Below, in pieces: positions 11,704 through 22,700 of a stretch of 64,000 nt of DNA. The position numbers were made by a program, and so were the translations under genes. The stretch is from contig NW_004454207.1 of assembly GCF_000283155.1 (NCBI RefSeq), positions 678,440-742,439 on the forward strand, read 5' to 3'. The notes below the pieces were generated by a model that searched no databases, had not been told where the DNA came from, and saw only the letters and a list, made by a program, of their open reading frames with translations. This DNA comes from Ceratotherium simum simum. Taxonomy: Eukaryota > Chordata > Mammalia > Perissodactyla > Rhinocerotidae. Within the stretch, counting starts at the first letter, position 1; every line of letters begins with the position of its first letter.

Positions 11704-12519
11704 ATTTATACTTATTTATGATTTTTGAGGTACATTGTCAGGATGTGTTACTGTCTAGTATCCTTCTAACCTCGACCAAGGAGTAAATATTGTAAATTAA
11801 TTAAAATCAGTTGTTAAGGGTTAGCTACGATACCCTTACTCTAAGATTTGTCTTTAATTACTATTCTCACACAGAGTTTTGAAAGCAGAGGGTTTTTTTG
11901 AGGGGTGGGTGGAGGGGTTGTTTTCAAAGCAACACTTCACAGTGGCTCTGTCATTGAGTTTTTCTTTGGAAAGAGCAGAGAGACATTTTGCTTGTGATGT
12001 TCATAAGCCACGTTTTTTTGTTCAAGACTTTAACTCCAACCCCCTCTTCCAAATAGAACCAAAGATATGGCTGTTGACGTGTGTTGGGGTTTGATGATGG
12101 AGGTGGAGTGTTGTTCTCAAGGTCACCAGGTTGTCTTCATCCCCTGGATATGTGGCAGAACACAGAAGAGACATGTCGACACGTGGACTTATTCCATTCA
12201 CTACCAGAATGTCAAACTTCTGAATTCTGAGTTTGCTTTTTCCAGGACTGCCTTCCTTTCCTTGCTACCAACTGATTGTTTGAGCTGGAGCTCATTTCCT
12301 TTTACACTTATTTGTGAGAGCTACTTAAGATATCTCTTTTATGAAAGTGCTTAAGCCTAATTTAAACTTAAACCAAGAAGTGGCATAGTATCTTTAAATA
12401 AAATCAGAACCCCCCAAATTCCTCATTCTTTCATCCCTAACCATGGTTCCTGATAACATCCTAAACAGTCTCTTTATATAATCAGGTATTTATATACAAC
12501 CACAGGCTTTAGAGGATTT
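11704..12519. other. Unassigned sequence
   Basis: Nothing recognised. A 95-codon plus-strand frame at 12067-12354 lacks recognisable features. Confidence 0.5.
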
Positions 12520-12670
12520 GTATGTATATGTGCACAGTAGAGATTGCCATTCAGATATAGTTTATATATATAAAATATATTGTTGAGAAAGTACATGCAT
12601 AGAGTTATTGTATTTACATTGTGTGTATATATATATAAATATATACACTCTAATACAAATATATATGCAC
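12520..12670. repeat. AT/TG-rich simple sequence
   Basis: Alternating TA and TG tracts: GTATGTATATGTG, TTTATATATATAAAATATA, TGTGTATATATATATAAATA. Low-complexity, imperfect dinucleotide repeats. Confidence 0.6.
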
Positions 12671-13183
12671 ATTCTTATTTCAAAATAGTTTCTGCCTTTC
12701 CCCTCCAGAATTGGGAAATAAAGAGTCTTGGAATATTGCTTTGCATTCTCAACAAAGAACTTGAAAAGAGCTTATGAAAACCTTATTTTGATCCCTTCAA
12801 AAATATGCTTAGGAACAAACATAAGCTCCAAGGATAAGAGCGATTTGATGGATTTGTCTCAGAATTCTTGCAAAACTGGTTTCTGCAGAACCAAGCAAAA
12901 GCATCAAACACACACACACCAGGGCCCTTGTAAATGAGGCCCTATCAATACGCAAGGGCCACTAGAAAAGACTCTGCACATTGTTTCAGTAAATTTGCCC
13001 TCTGGATGGATCCTGCAGCCCAATTAAGCAGGTTTGGTGTGTAGATTTTGGCCAACTCCTCGCTGAACATGTTGCTGTGGCCAATGGAAGAGGCTGAAAG
13101 GACAAATATCACAGGAAATCCATGTCGCAGTCTCAGAAATGCCACCTCTGTAGTGTGAAACCCATGGGAATGCATGAGACACA
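12671..13183. other. Unassigned sequence
   Basis: No gene or interspersed repeat recognised; a short (AC)n run lies near 12908-12921. Confidence 0.45.
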
Positions 13184-13466
13184 TGGGAAAGGGGGGGAGA
13201 AAGGAAGAAAGTGGGAGAGTGTGGGAGGAAGGGAAAAAGGAAGAAGAGGGACAGAATGGGAAAGAAAAAAGGAGGAGAAAAGGAGTAATGGGGCACAGGG
13301 GAGGGTCATAGTGGAGGGAGGAAAGTGAATGCTGGAGAAGAAAACCGAGGGAAAGGGCTTACAAGATGGGGGGAGGGGGCGGGATGTAACAGAGCAGAAG
13401 TAGAAGGGGACCGAGAGAGAGACACTGGCAGAGACTAAAGAGAGAAAGGAGTGAGAGGGAGGCTGT
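13184..13466 (+). repeat. Polypurine (GA-rich) tract
   Basis: About 280 bp with long runs of only A and G on the plus strand (GGGGGGGAGAAAGGAAGAAAG; GGGAAAGAAAAAAGGAGGAG), broken by a few pyrimidines. Its antisense strand lacks stop codons over long stretches, which explains the 186-codon minus-strand frame here. Confidence 0.8.
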
Positions 13467-14045
13467 GCACATCCATTGGGACTGTGCTGGCAACTACGCC
13501 AACAGCCAGGGCAGCAGAAGGGGACAGTATCGGCGTGGCCCAGCTGTGATCTACCCCTGGGGCTGCTTTGCTCGTGAAATGCAAATCTCAGAGGGCTGAG
13601 TCCAGGGAGCTTGGGGTCACTTCTCCAATCACCAGGCAGTCCTGATATCACCACTCCGGTCTTCTCACTGTCTTGATGAGTTACAAGAGGCATTATCTTT
13701 TCCTTCTCCCATTAGGGCTCAGAGGAAGAAGAGCATACATATAACAGGAAATGCCACAGTGAAGCCAGGGAGGGCTGGAGTGGGAAGCAGAAGTTGTAAC
13801 CTTGAAGTAGAACCATCCGCAGCAATTCTTACTGCCTTTCATAAGATCAAGGGTAGATTTTACCAGTCACACCATCTCCTGTTGGTAAACAGAGGGAGGC
13901 CCCACCCAGGAAGGAGTAAGACCCAGACCCGAAAAGCAAATGAGAATAGCTCTGGTGTCAGCACCCTTTGTCTGCAACCTTCTTTCTCTAGGAAGTCAGT
14001 CGGCATTTCAGCCAGAATTACCAGGCTTCGCAAATACACACACAG
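13467..14045. other. Unassigned sequence
   Basis: Moderate GC, no gene or repeat recognised. The plus-strand frame at 13759-14085 (108 codons) runs into the adjacent MITE and is not supported. Confidence 0.45.
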
Positions 14046-14315
14046 ACACTCAGTTCAGTTTGAATTTCAGATAAACAATGAATAACGTTTTAATAGAAGT
14101 AATACTTTTTTAGGATAAGTATATGTCATGCAGAGAGAGGGAGAGAGAGACAGGATGCTCTGGAAAGGGGGGTAAAGTGGGAAGGGGAAGGAGAGACACA
14201 GAGTGGCAGAGGCAGAGACAAATGCAATGTTTGGCATTCTGATACTGAAAAGTTATTCGTTGTTTGTCCAAAATAGAAATTGAACTGGATATCCTGTATT
14301 TGATCTGGCAACCCT
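14046..14315. mobile_element. Palindromic MITE with GA-rich centre
   Basis: Left arm (about 14055-14118) reads TTTGAATTTCAGATAAACAA, then TTTTTAGGATAAGTATATG. The right arm (about 14225-14315) contains its approximate inverse, GTTATTCGTTGTTTGTCC with AAATTGAACTGG, and ends in GATCTGGCAACCCT. This is the layout of a palindromic mammalian MITE (I recall MER53). About 100 bp of GA-rich sequence sits at the centre; the left tip is missing or eroded. Confidence 0.65.
14130..14222 (+). repeat. GA-rich simple sequence inside the MITE
   Basis: AGAGAGAGGGAGAGAGAGAC followed by purine-rich text (GGAAAGGGGGGTAAAGTGGG). It lies between the two arms and is not part of the family consensus as I recall it. 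Confidence 0.7.
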
Positions 14316-15689
14316 AGCTTTAGGTCTGTTTTTATCCCCCTAAGTTATTTTCCTAACTTATTTTCACTAACTAATTCCACTGTCTCATCTACCGGTTAAT
14401 GATGGGTATTAGGATTCACCCTCATAGTACAGCAATTTTCTGCTAAATGCAAAAAATTTCCTAAGCTTTTGTTCTACATACCAGGTTTTTTTTGTCTTGT
14501 TTTGTTTTATTTTGCTTTTAATTCTAGCATCTCTTTTGATTCAAGCAATATTTTGTCAGGAGGAAAAGCAAAGTGTTCCCTTCTTCAAATAGCAGAAAAC
14601 CTGGTGTGTGTTGGGAAGGGCATCAATTGGTTGGATAAATTGTTGAGTGAAGATCCAGGGAGCGGAAATAAGATTGGGGAGGGGCAGTTGAGGAGATGGA
14701 ATTGCACAACTAGACATCCTGTTCCTGTGTGTGGGTAGCCTGGATTCTCTGTCCTTGAAAACGATCAACAGGAGCTATATTATTGCCTTCCAGTAGGAGT
14801 GGTGGGTGGGAGGTGGGAATAAATGATCTCTAAGATTTCATCTAACTATGATTTTTCTGGCGTTGATTTTAAAAATGGGCCCCTGTGTATTCTTAAGAGA
14901 CTTCTGTCTCCAATCCAACGAAAAACTCTATCACAGAGCCCCCTCATTTTATGAAATAACTCCTATTTGCCTTCAGAAGGAATTAGCATAGGAAACTTGG
15001 GAATGAAAAAAATGATTAAGCTAAAATTTTATATTTGCCATTAAATATTCTCAGAGAATATCAGGGCACTATATGGACTTTGGAATGATTAAAGCATGTC
15101 TTGGTGAAGTGCCAGTGGGCTGAGTGGAATGTAGAGGTTACATGTAGAAGGATAAAGTTATGAAAATGTATCATTGGAAGAGTGAGAATGTAAGATGAAG
15201 GTTAGAAGCAATAACTGGGGCAAAGAACATTCTGACCATGGAGAGTGAGAAAACCTATTCAAATTGAATGGGCATTATTTAATGTGGAGTGCAGTACATG
15301 CCTGCGACCTCTCACTCCCCGGTCCTAAAATAATGTTGACTCTCTTCTGAGCATATAGCCACAGCATTTTAGAACTCGGAAAAGAATTAGCCAGAGGCTA
15401 GACCTTGGAGGATAGGCTGCATCTGTTTTGAATGCTTTTCTACCTCACGTGTCGGCATTGACCTCCTGTCAGAGAGCGCTCTGAACTGCAACCCAAGAAG
15501 ATGTATTGATCTAGAAAATGTTTATATAAATGCTTACATACTAGAAAATAAATCTTTTGTATCTTTGGTACATAAGTCAAAGATATTCTAGAAGCACACC
15601 ACTATCACCTTTTTTTTTCTTTCTTATTTTTGAGAACTGGGATGCCATACGGCACATGGGTGACATATAAATGGAGAAAATCCAATACA
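14316..15689. other. Unassigned sequence
   Basis: Nothing recognised across about 1.4 kb. Short overlapping frames on both strands near 14500-14770 lack features. Confidence 0.5.
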
Positions 15690-15912
15690 TGAACAAACAT
15701 TACCTTGCATTTACATGGCACTTCAGACTTCACACAAGACTTATGGTTGGCTATGGTTCACCTGTGATCCTCCCAACATTGCTATGAGGTAGGAATTATT
15801 GATGGCATTTTAGAGATAGGGAAACAGTAACTCAAGAAATGAAGGCCCAGCCAGGGACCAATACCAGAGCTTCTAATTTTCAAGTTCCGTGCTTTGCTCA
15901 CTCCACCAGAGG
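15690..15912 (-). mobile_element. MIR SINE
   Basis: In plus orientation: GTGATCCTCCCAACATTGC, ATGAGGTAGGAATTATTG, TTTTAGAGATAGGGAAACAG, and CCGTGCTTTGCTCACTCCAC. This is the antisense MIR order, including the core 'cctatgaggtaggtactatt' and 'gatgaggaaactga' blocks. Diverged as usual for this old tRNA-derived SINE. Confidence 0.75.
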
Positions 15913-16004
15913 TGCCTTCCATAGTGCCATATGACTGATACAAAGTAAATTGATCTTTTCGGCCTTTATTTGTGCCCAGACAACTTACAGAGGTTAATGC
16001 AAAG

Positions 16005-16260
16005 GGGAAAGACGTGTAGTACAGTGATTAATTACTGAGGCCTGGAATCAAATCCCTGTTCCATCATTTACTAGCTGTATGTCTGTGGACAAGTTTCTTT
16101 CCTCTCTCAGCCTCAGTTTTTCTAACTGTAGAATGGGTTTAATAATAATGTGTTCTTCACTGAGTTGTTAAGAGGATTAAATAAATTCATATATCTAAAG
16201 TTCTTAGCATAGAGAATGCCCCCACCTACACTTATTATTTTTAGTATTATTATCTCAAGA
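16005..16260 (+). mobile_element. MIR SINE, nearly full length
   Basis: Sense MIR landmarks: GTAGTACAGTGATTAATTAC, CTGGAATCAAATCCCTGTTC, TTTACTAGCTGTATGTCTGT, CTCAGCCTCAGTTTTTCTAA, GTAGAATGGGTTTAATAATA and GAGTTGTTAAGAGGATTAAA, then TTCTTAGCATAGAGAATGCC. Confidence 0.85.
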
Positions 16261-19200
16261 TATGGATTTTAACTGTTTCCTTCACTGTTGACTTGCACAT
16301 TAGTTTAGGATATCGCTTGTGAACTCTTGTTTTGTGGGCTTGCTCTAAGAGCATCAGGCATTTTGAAAGAAGGAATTAACAACTTCACCAAAAAATAAAT
16401 TATCTTAAAGTCTAGTCAAAGCAATCCATAGAAATATTTCCTAACCATTTTTGAGAAGTGGGCAAAATTATCAGAAATCAAGTGAGAGATGTGAAACCAA
16501 GCATATTAGCAACTCATGAAGCTTGGCTTGGAGGAAATGTGCAAAAAAGGGAAAATGTTCATTGTGATCCTGCAAAAGCGTATCTGTGCCCTGTCAACAT
16601 CATTTTTGCTTAAACGCCTCCAAATTTCTAAAGCCCAGAAGATAACCTTGGACCTTTAAAGTTAGGACTTTGCTGATAGGATATTAGAAGATGAAGCATT
16701 TCATGACACTGTTATTTAATTTGGAGAGAAAAAATAGACTTTGGAAATAAATTAAGACTACCAATTTCAACACTAAGAGGATCAAAGTATGGAGGAATTC
16801 CGGAAACGTTTTGAGACGGTGAGAGTCCTACATGCTAGGGATGTGTGCAGACAGGATGTGCAGATAAAGACAGTGGCCTGGGGCTCTTGGCTGAACCCTG
16901 AATTAATGTAAGTGATAACAACAGAGAACAAGGGTACGCTTTCTTTTTTTTTCTTCTTTCCAATGCATTCTTTCCTTCTTAGGTTAAAAAAAAAGATTTC
17001 AGTCTTTGAAAATAATCTTTGTTCTTTTTACAGCTATTGAGAATCTAGAGGAGAAAGGTAGTTGTTCCAAGCCTGTCCACTAGGGGAAGGAGACAATTGT
17101 TCATAATTTGCTGAGCTGTCAGTAGAAACACTGTAAGATAAGACCAAACAGAAGATTGATCCCACTGTTGGGGTGAGGAGATGTTCTACTAAAGAAACAA
17201 CGTGTAAAATGAATCATGTAAAATCATATCTCAAGAAGAAAGGGGATTTAAGAAGAAAAATAATAATGAGTGACATTTAATTTAGATGCTTTGTCTTTCT
17301 AGGAAAATTAGTTTACAAGTAAATGATACTCAAGGTTACAATTGAGTGGAACCTCAGGAGGAATAAGTGGCTAACACTAGCTATACTCAAGGGGATAAAA
17401 AATGTACATTATGTTTCTATAAAGCTCTTGGTAACAAAAATCAGTAGGAATAGGCAAATCTAGGAAACATTTTGAAATAAGAAGAATTTGAAATTGAGGC
17501 CTCAATCTGCCAACTTGGGTCCTTTTTCCCCTTTTCGGTTCGTGTTGCCACTACAGACTCTCCCTTACCCCACCTCTCTCTGTGGCCCAGTGCCTTCGTT
17601 TTCTCCCTCCCTCCCATATTCGTTATTAATTCCTGATCTCAGGTGCGAGTCTGAAACTCTGGCATTTAAAGGTATAAAAACCGATACGAGGTTACTATAT
17701 TTTACCTCCCCTTTTCCAGAACTGCATTTTAATAGGGATCAAAGATTAATGTTGAAGTAAGGATTTTACATGGCATTCAAGATTGTGGCCAGAAAGCGGG
17801 AAGACAGAGAAAAGGGAGTTTGAGGAGGAAAGGACCAACAGAAAGGTCTTCATGGAAACATAGTACATAAAAACAAAACAAAACAAAAACGCCTCTTGAC
17901 CGTTGGCCTGCCAAAGGCAGTATGTGCTTACTGCAGAAGATAGAATTTAGCCCTTCTAACAACTAACCGAACTAAATCTGCTTTTCTCAAATAGCAATGA
18001 AAGGGAATTTTCTACAATACCTTATTATGACTTTTCTTTGTTAATACCTTAAAAACACTTTAAATGGTGAAAGACAAATTGCTTGTGGTTTAAACATCCA
18101 GAGGGCAAGATACTTTATCCCTGACTTCTTGATTTCTTCAAATAATTACAAATGATTCTCAGTAGAAAAATTAGACTCATTTTATTCACAAGTCTGAGAT
18201 TTTCATGTCCCCATCCTAACATAAGTGGCCCTGTGGCATTTCAAATCTCCAGTCATTGGAACAACTGGTTGATTTTGGCAGTCTCTATGACTAATGCGCT
18301 AACTTGAACCTATCAAATGAATTAAAACCGAGTGTGTTTGAATATTTGGTCTACAGATAAGCCTATTGGGGGCATTCAAACAAATGAGGTGAACTTGACT
18401 TTTCTGGTCCTTTCAGATTATATTCAAGGGAAAGGTTACACAACAGTTTGGTAGAGTCAAGCCAAAAACATCCATTCCAAAAGCCTTCCTTTAAACAATA
18501 TACCATCTTTGCATTTTAGTAAATTTTGTTACTTGGAATTAAAAGCTTATTAGAAGCAAGTCTTCCCTGCAAACTGACGTATTCAATTACAGTCATCTGT
18601 TCTCGAGAACAGACTGCGTCTAGACAGAAGAATACCACTGTGGCTTAGAAGGAACACAATGCGTTACAGCGGCTGATTCTAGGGCTGGGTGACCGTTTTT
18701 ATAGTCTGCGCTGGGAACACGGTCTGATAAACTATTTCACAGCTTCCCAAATGTGTGTAGGTATGAACGACCTGGATGGCTACAGCTGAGAACAAACAAC
18801 AAGATGAGATTCAATTACAGAAATGTGGTGGTGATGGGAGAAGAGCACAGAAGCCAAATATAAATATGAAACAGCAGTATTAAAAATGCAAAACAAAAGC
18901 AAACAAGCAAAACCAGATTAATATAAATTAAAGCCAAGATTCCAAGCTTTGTGAGAGAAAGATTTCTAATCTTTGTCCCATGTTCCAGGATCCTAACAAC
19001 TGTGTTTAGGGCGGGGGGTGTGGAGTTATTTATTTACATGTACATGGAATAAGAACAAGCAGTTGGCTGACTATTAAGCATCTGTCCCAGGAAGCTTCCT
19101 CCCAAACAGAACCATACTGAGTGCATACCATATGTAAAAGAATAGGCTAGGGGAACTGGCTGTTATTGATAGAAACTTGTAAGAAAGCAGTCTTCATGTT

Positions 19201-20074
19201 TTGAAATGTTTAGGCTTAAATGCATGTCTAGCACTTCAACGAGTTACAACGCAGTAGACACGTTTGATCTTATGAAGAATCTCAGTTTAAATCAATTTCC
19301 CTAAAGATGAATTTACACATGCTATAAATCCCACATGCTTTGCAAAGCCATTGCCAATATGTAAGAAAAGGATTCTGCTCCCCCTACCCCCAGCCCATGA
19401 AATTGGTCATCATTTTGAGAGACTGAAAATGCAATCATTGTCAATTTTCTGGTTTCTATGGCTTGGAAATCTGAGAAGGCAGGGGTTCATTTCTCAGTAA
19501 ATTTGCCCCCTAGGTTGGAAAAGGAAGACACAAATGAAAGGAGAGGACATGACGTATGGTGGTTGCTAAGAAACATGCAACTGAACACAGGCTGCCACTT
19601 AATAATGGCCAGAGGGGGTGTGAGCTGTGATAACATCAGCCATGATAGCTCTGCCTCTCAGCCCAGCAGGGGCCATTGCTGTGGGGAAAATGAAAAGGAA
19701 GGCAGTCTTGTTAGGGAAAATGTAAGAAGATCTGGAAAGGGAAATGAAAGCCTGAGGCCCTTCTCATACTGAGATGGTGCTACAGGCACCTTGTGGGAAA
19801 AGGTATGCTTTGTGTTATTTCCTACTAGTAATGAAAGTGGATGGGATTAGGGCTGATTCACACTTGGCTACTTGCTCACCCGGTAGCCCATAGCTCTTGT
19901 TTGAAAGACCTGGGTCCTGTGAGTGAGTTCATTTATCAGAACTCAATGAACCAACCCATGTTCCTGACTTGATCAGCCCCATAAAAGGAGAAAGGGACTT
20001 TAGCCCTGAGCTAACTAGCTAACTAGCTCTAAATAGCCATAAAACAGACATATTATGCAACTGGCATGATCAGC
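16261..20074. other. Unassigned 3.8-kb stretch
   Basis: The longest run without any element I recognise. It contains a pyrimidine-rich patch near 16940-16985, an AAAAC repeat near 17875, and unremarkable open frames (90 codons at 17488; 104 codons at 19458). It could hold diverged repeats or conserved noncoding DNA, but I see no specific evidence for either. Confidence 0.5.
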
Positions 20075-20222
20075 ACAGCCCAGAAGTCCAGAGTGTAGCC
20101 TTCTGGGGTTTAGATAACCTGGGTTCAAATTCTGATCCTTCCACCTGGTGACCTTGGGCAAGTTACACAAACTCCTTAAGCCTCAGAGTCCTCATTGTGT
20201 TTAACATGGGCATAATAATATA
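20075..20222 (+). mobile_element. MIR SINE, 5' and core part
   Basis: GATAACCTGGGTTCAAATTC, ACCTTGGGCAAGTTACACAA, TAAGCCTCAGAGTCCTCA and CATGGGCATAATAATATAAC match the 5' half and core of MIR. The expected 3' part is absent here and appears 480 bp downstream. Confidence 0.75.
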
Positions 20223-20702
20223 ACCTCGATGCATGCTTGTTTTCAGCCAGCACCACTTCCCCCTTTTCTTCCAGTGACAGACCCCCCCTCTCTTATTTTG
20301 GGGAGATCCCCAGCCAAAATACGCTCTAGTGGGGGTTACAAATAAGAATACCAACATCCCCCAAACCCACTCCCACCTCAGCTACAGTAATTAGTCCAAG
20401 GATTTGGGCAATGACTCAAACCAGGCTGACCAGAACCTTGCCATTGGGATTTTAAAAACTAGATCATGGTACGGGCTCATATATGTCCAGGGCAAGACCC
20501 TTTCTTCCCAGTGGTGAAGCTGGCAGGGCTACTGGCAATCACATTTCCTGTCACGTGGATAAAGCTGGACTACTGAGGAAGAGAACGACACTGACAAGGA
20601 ATGACATGCAGACATGGGAGAAAGAAGCTCCCCAGGTCATTTGAATATCTGGCTCTAGCTCCTCAGTCCCCTGAGACACCCTGGTCCCCACCTTCCAAAG
20701 AT
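20223..20702. other. Unidentified insert between two MIR parts
   Basis: About 480 bp separating the core and the 3' end of what may be one MIR. No terminal duplication or family signature is obvious; includes a C-run (ACAGACCCCCCCTCTC) near 20277. Confidence 0.4.
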
Positions 20703-20790
20703 CTAGGTGACAATTAGGTGAGAAAATGCATGTAAAGCCTTTAGTACAGTGCCTGGCACAGAGTGTTTAATAAATATTTTTATTATTACT
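20703..20790 (+). mobile_element. MIR SINE, 3' part
   Basis: GGTGAGAAAATGCATGTAAA, then TAGTACAGTGCCTGGCACAG, ending TTTAATAAATATTTTTATTA: the MIR 3' region in sense orientation. It is probably the continuation of the copy at 20075. Confidence 0.7.
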
Positions 20791-21389
20791 CTTGAGTGGG
20801 GAAGAATCATTCCTCCTTTCTCATGCTTGGGTGAAAAAGTTCATTGGAACAGCTGCTTCTCACTCTTTTGTTAACTGAGCCCCATAAGGTGGCCTGCCTA
20901 GGATGGAGGAAAGGGGACACAATGTGACTGCAGAGTGATGATCTGCCATCGAGTGGCATTGTTGACAGAGATTACCCTCACTGTACCACCTGACTCACTG
21001 AAGCAAGTTGCTGCAGCTGCCCAGATGTTCTAGCCTCCATCTGGACCCACTCTTAGTGGCAAAAAATTCCTAGTTTTCACTAAGTTAAATGCAAACAACA
21101 AAAAGAAAAGGGTTGGACAGAAGCATTACAAAGACTAGATCCCGGCCCTGCTTCTGCCACTTGTAAGTTTAAGTCTAAGCATCACTTTGGGAAGGGGTGG
21201 AAATCGAGTTTACCCTATGTGTTTACAGTGCTATTGAGAAGATCCCATCTTTTGACAAGTAAAATCTCTGGAGAGCTTGAGAATGTATGGAAGAATTATT
21301 AATATTTTCCTAGAGGGCAAGAGAGGAATTGGTGTAGACTAAGGCCAGTTCTACACATGTAAAGAAGAGAGTTGAAGCAAAGATTTAGT
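20791..21389. other. Unassigned sequence
   Basis: No feature recognised. Confidence 0.45.
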
Positions 21390-21720
21390 CCATTAATTAA
21401 TGTGTTGAGCATCTTTTGTGTGTTTACACCGAGGTTAGAGAAATAAAACATAACTGTTGTTCTTGTAGTGGTTCACAGTCTGTCCACTGAAACAGACACA
21501 GAGACAAGCACTAAGAGAGCAGTGAAATCTCAGAGGAAGAGGCAATGATTTACGTCTAGGAGGAGACCAGGGAAGGAGACACAAATGAGATAATATTTGA
21601 TCTGAGCTTTGACGTTTACCAGGCAGAGAAGGGCTGGGAGGTGTTCCTGAGCAGAGAGAATTATGCTTATGGAGTCAGGGTGGCGGGACACTGCAAGGCA
21701 TGCTTGGGAAGAGCCAAAGA
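21390..21720 (-). mobile_element. L2 LINE fragment
   Basis: Plus-strand text includes GTGTTGAGCATCTTTTGTGT, GGAGACCAGGGAAGGAGAC, ATCTGAGCTTTGACGTTTAC, CAGGCAGAGAAGGGCTGGGA and GCAAGGCATGCTTGGGA. This corresponds to antisense L2 near its 3' end. Confidence 0.55.
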
Positions 21721-22439
21721 GGCAATGAGGACTGTGGCTAGAACACAAGATATATTGGTGCAGCAGACTTAGTCTTTTTTCTGAAATGATCTAATTGTAG
21801 CTGAGGGCCATTGTGTCCCTCGAGATCTCAGTATGATTGACACCCCATGGCCATGCCTACTACCAATTTTTAGGCTTGTGCAAATCCAAAGCCGAGATTT
21901 CCGGGAATGTCCAGTGGATTACCATTTCCAAAGTTGTTCAGCTTCCTGGATCCTGCACATGTGACCATTGCCTCTTGATTTTTGCATGAAATTCTGCCTC
22001 TTCAGTTTCCATCCCAACAAAATCACTCAAACACCTAAACTCACATTCCTGAGTTTAGGAATCTTTTCTGAAGCTTTTGGTTGGTCAAATTGCACAGTCT
22101 TCTACCATCTTCCTAGCTACATGCTCTCTCTTCCATTACAGAGTTCTTTGGGAATTCAACTTATTCTTCCTGTATTAGGCAAAGCAATGATCTTCCCTCC
22201 ATTTAGGGGCAAAACCTATTCCTCTACTTGTCTCACACCCAGTGCTTTAGAAATTGATTTTTGTTGCTTGAATAGGCATTTTGGATTTCACTGTCCACCC
22301 TAAGTGGCTTATTAAAAATACTTCTCTAAGAAGAATTTTGATACCAGCTACAAAGGTAATAGTAATTTTTCCATCACTCTATTGACAAGTCATAAATCAC
22401 TAAATGGAAATAATGTGAGTTGCTATGGAGAAGGCAAGA
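21721..22439. other. Unassigned sequence
   Basis: Nothing recognised; a 111-codon frame at 21968-22303 has no recognisable domain. Confidence 0.45.
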
Positions 22440-22700
22440 GGTGAAAGAAAGAGGGAAGAAAGGGCTTAGGGGGAGAGCTGTGGTCGCACTGTCAATGCCG
22501 TGATATCCAGCTAAGCAGATGGAGGGGAGCCATTGAAGGCTTTGGAGCTTGGGAGTTAGGTGCTCAATTAGTGGGGTCAGCCTGGGGACAGGGTGAAGGG
22601 TGGATGTGATAGGGGAGAGGCTAGAGGAAGGAAGAGCCATCATAATAGTTGAGGACAGAGTTAATGAGGATTAACATGAAAGTGCGAGTTAATGCAGTGG
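22440..22700 (-). mobile_element. Possible L2 LINE fragment
   Basis: GAGCCATTGAAGGCTTTGGA and CAGCCTGGGGACAGGGTGAA resemble antisense L2 text ('gaagccattggagggttttaag...'). Could be the further 5' part of the L2 at 21390. Weak. Confidence 0.4.

Noticed and set aside
13365..13382. G-quadruplex from GGGGGGAGGGGGCGGG
   Set aside because: Only three separable G-runs of three or more with non-zero loops; does not meet the four-run pattern.
13133..13693. 186-codon minus-strand open frame, the longest in the window
   Set aside because: It is antisense to a GA-rich tract, where stop codons are rare. The product is dominated by S, P, F and L and has no domain.
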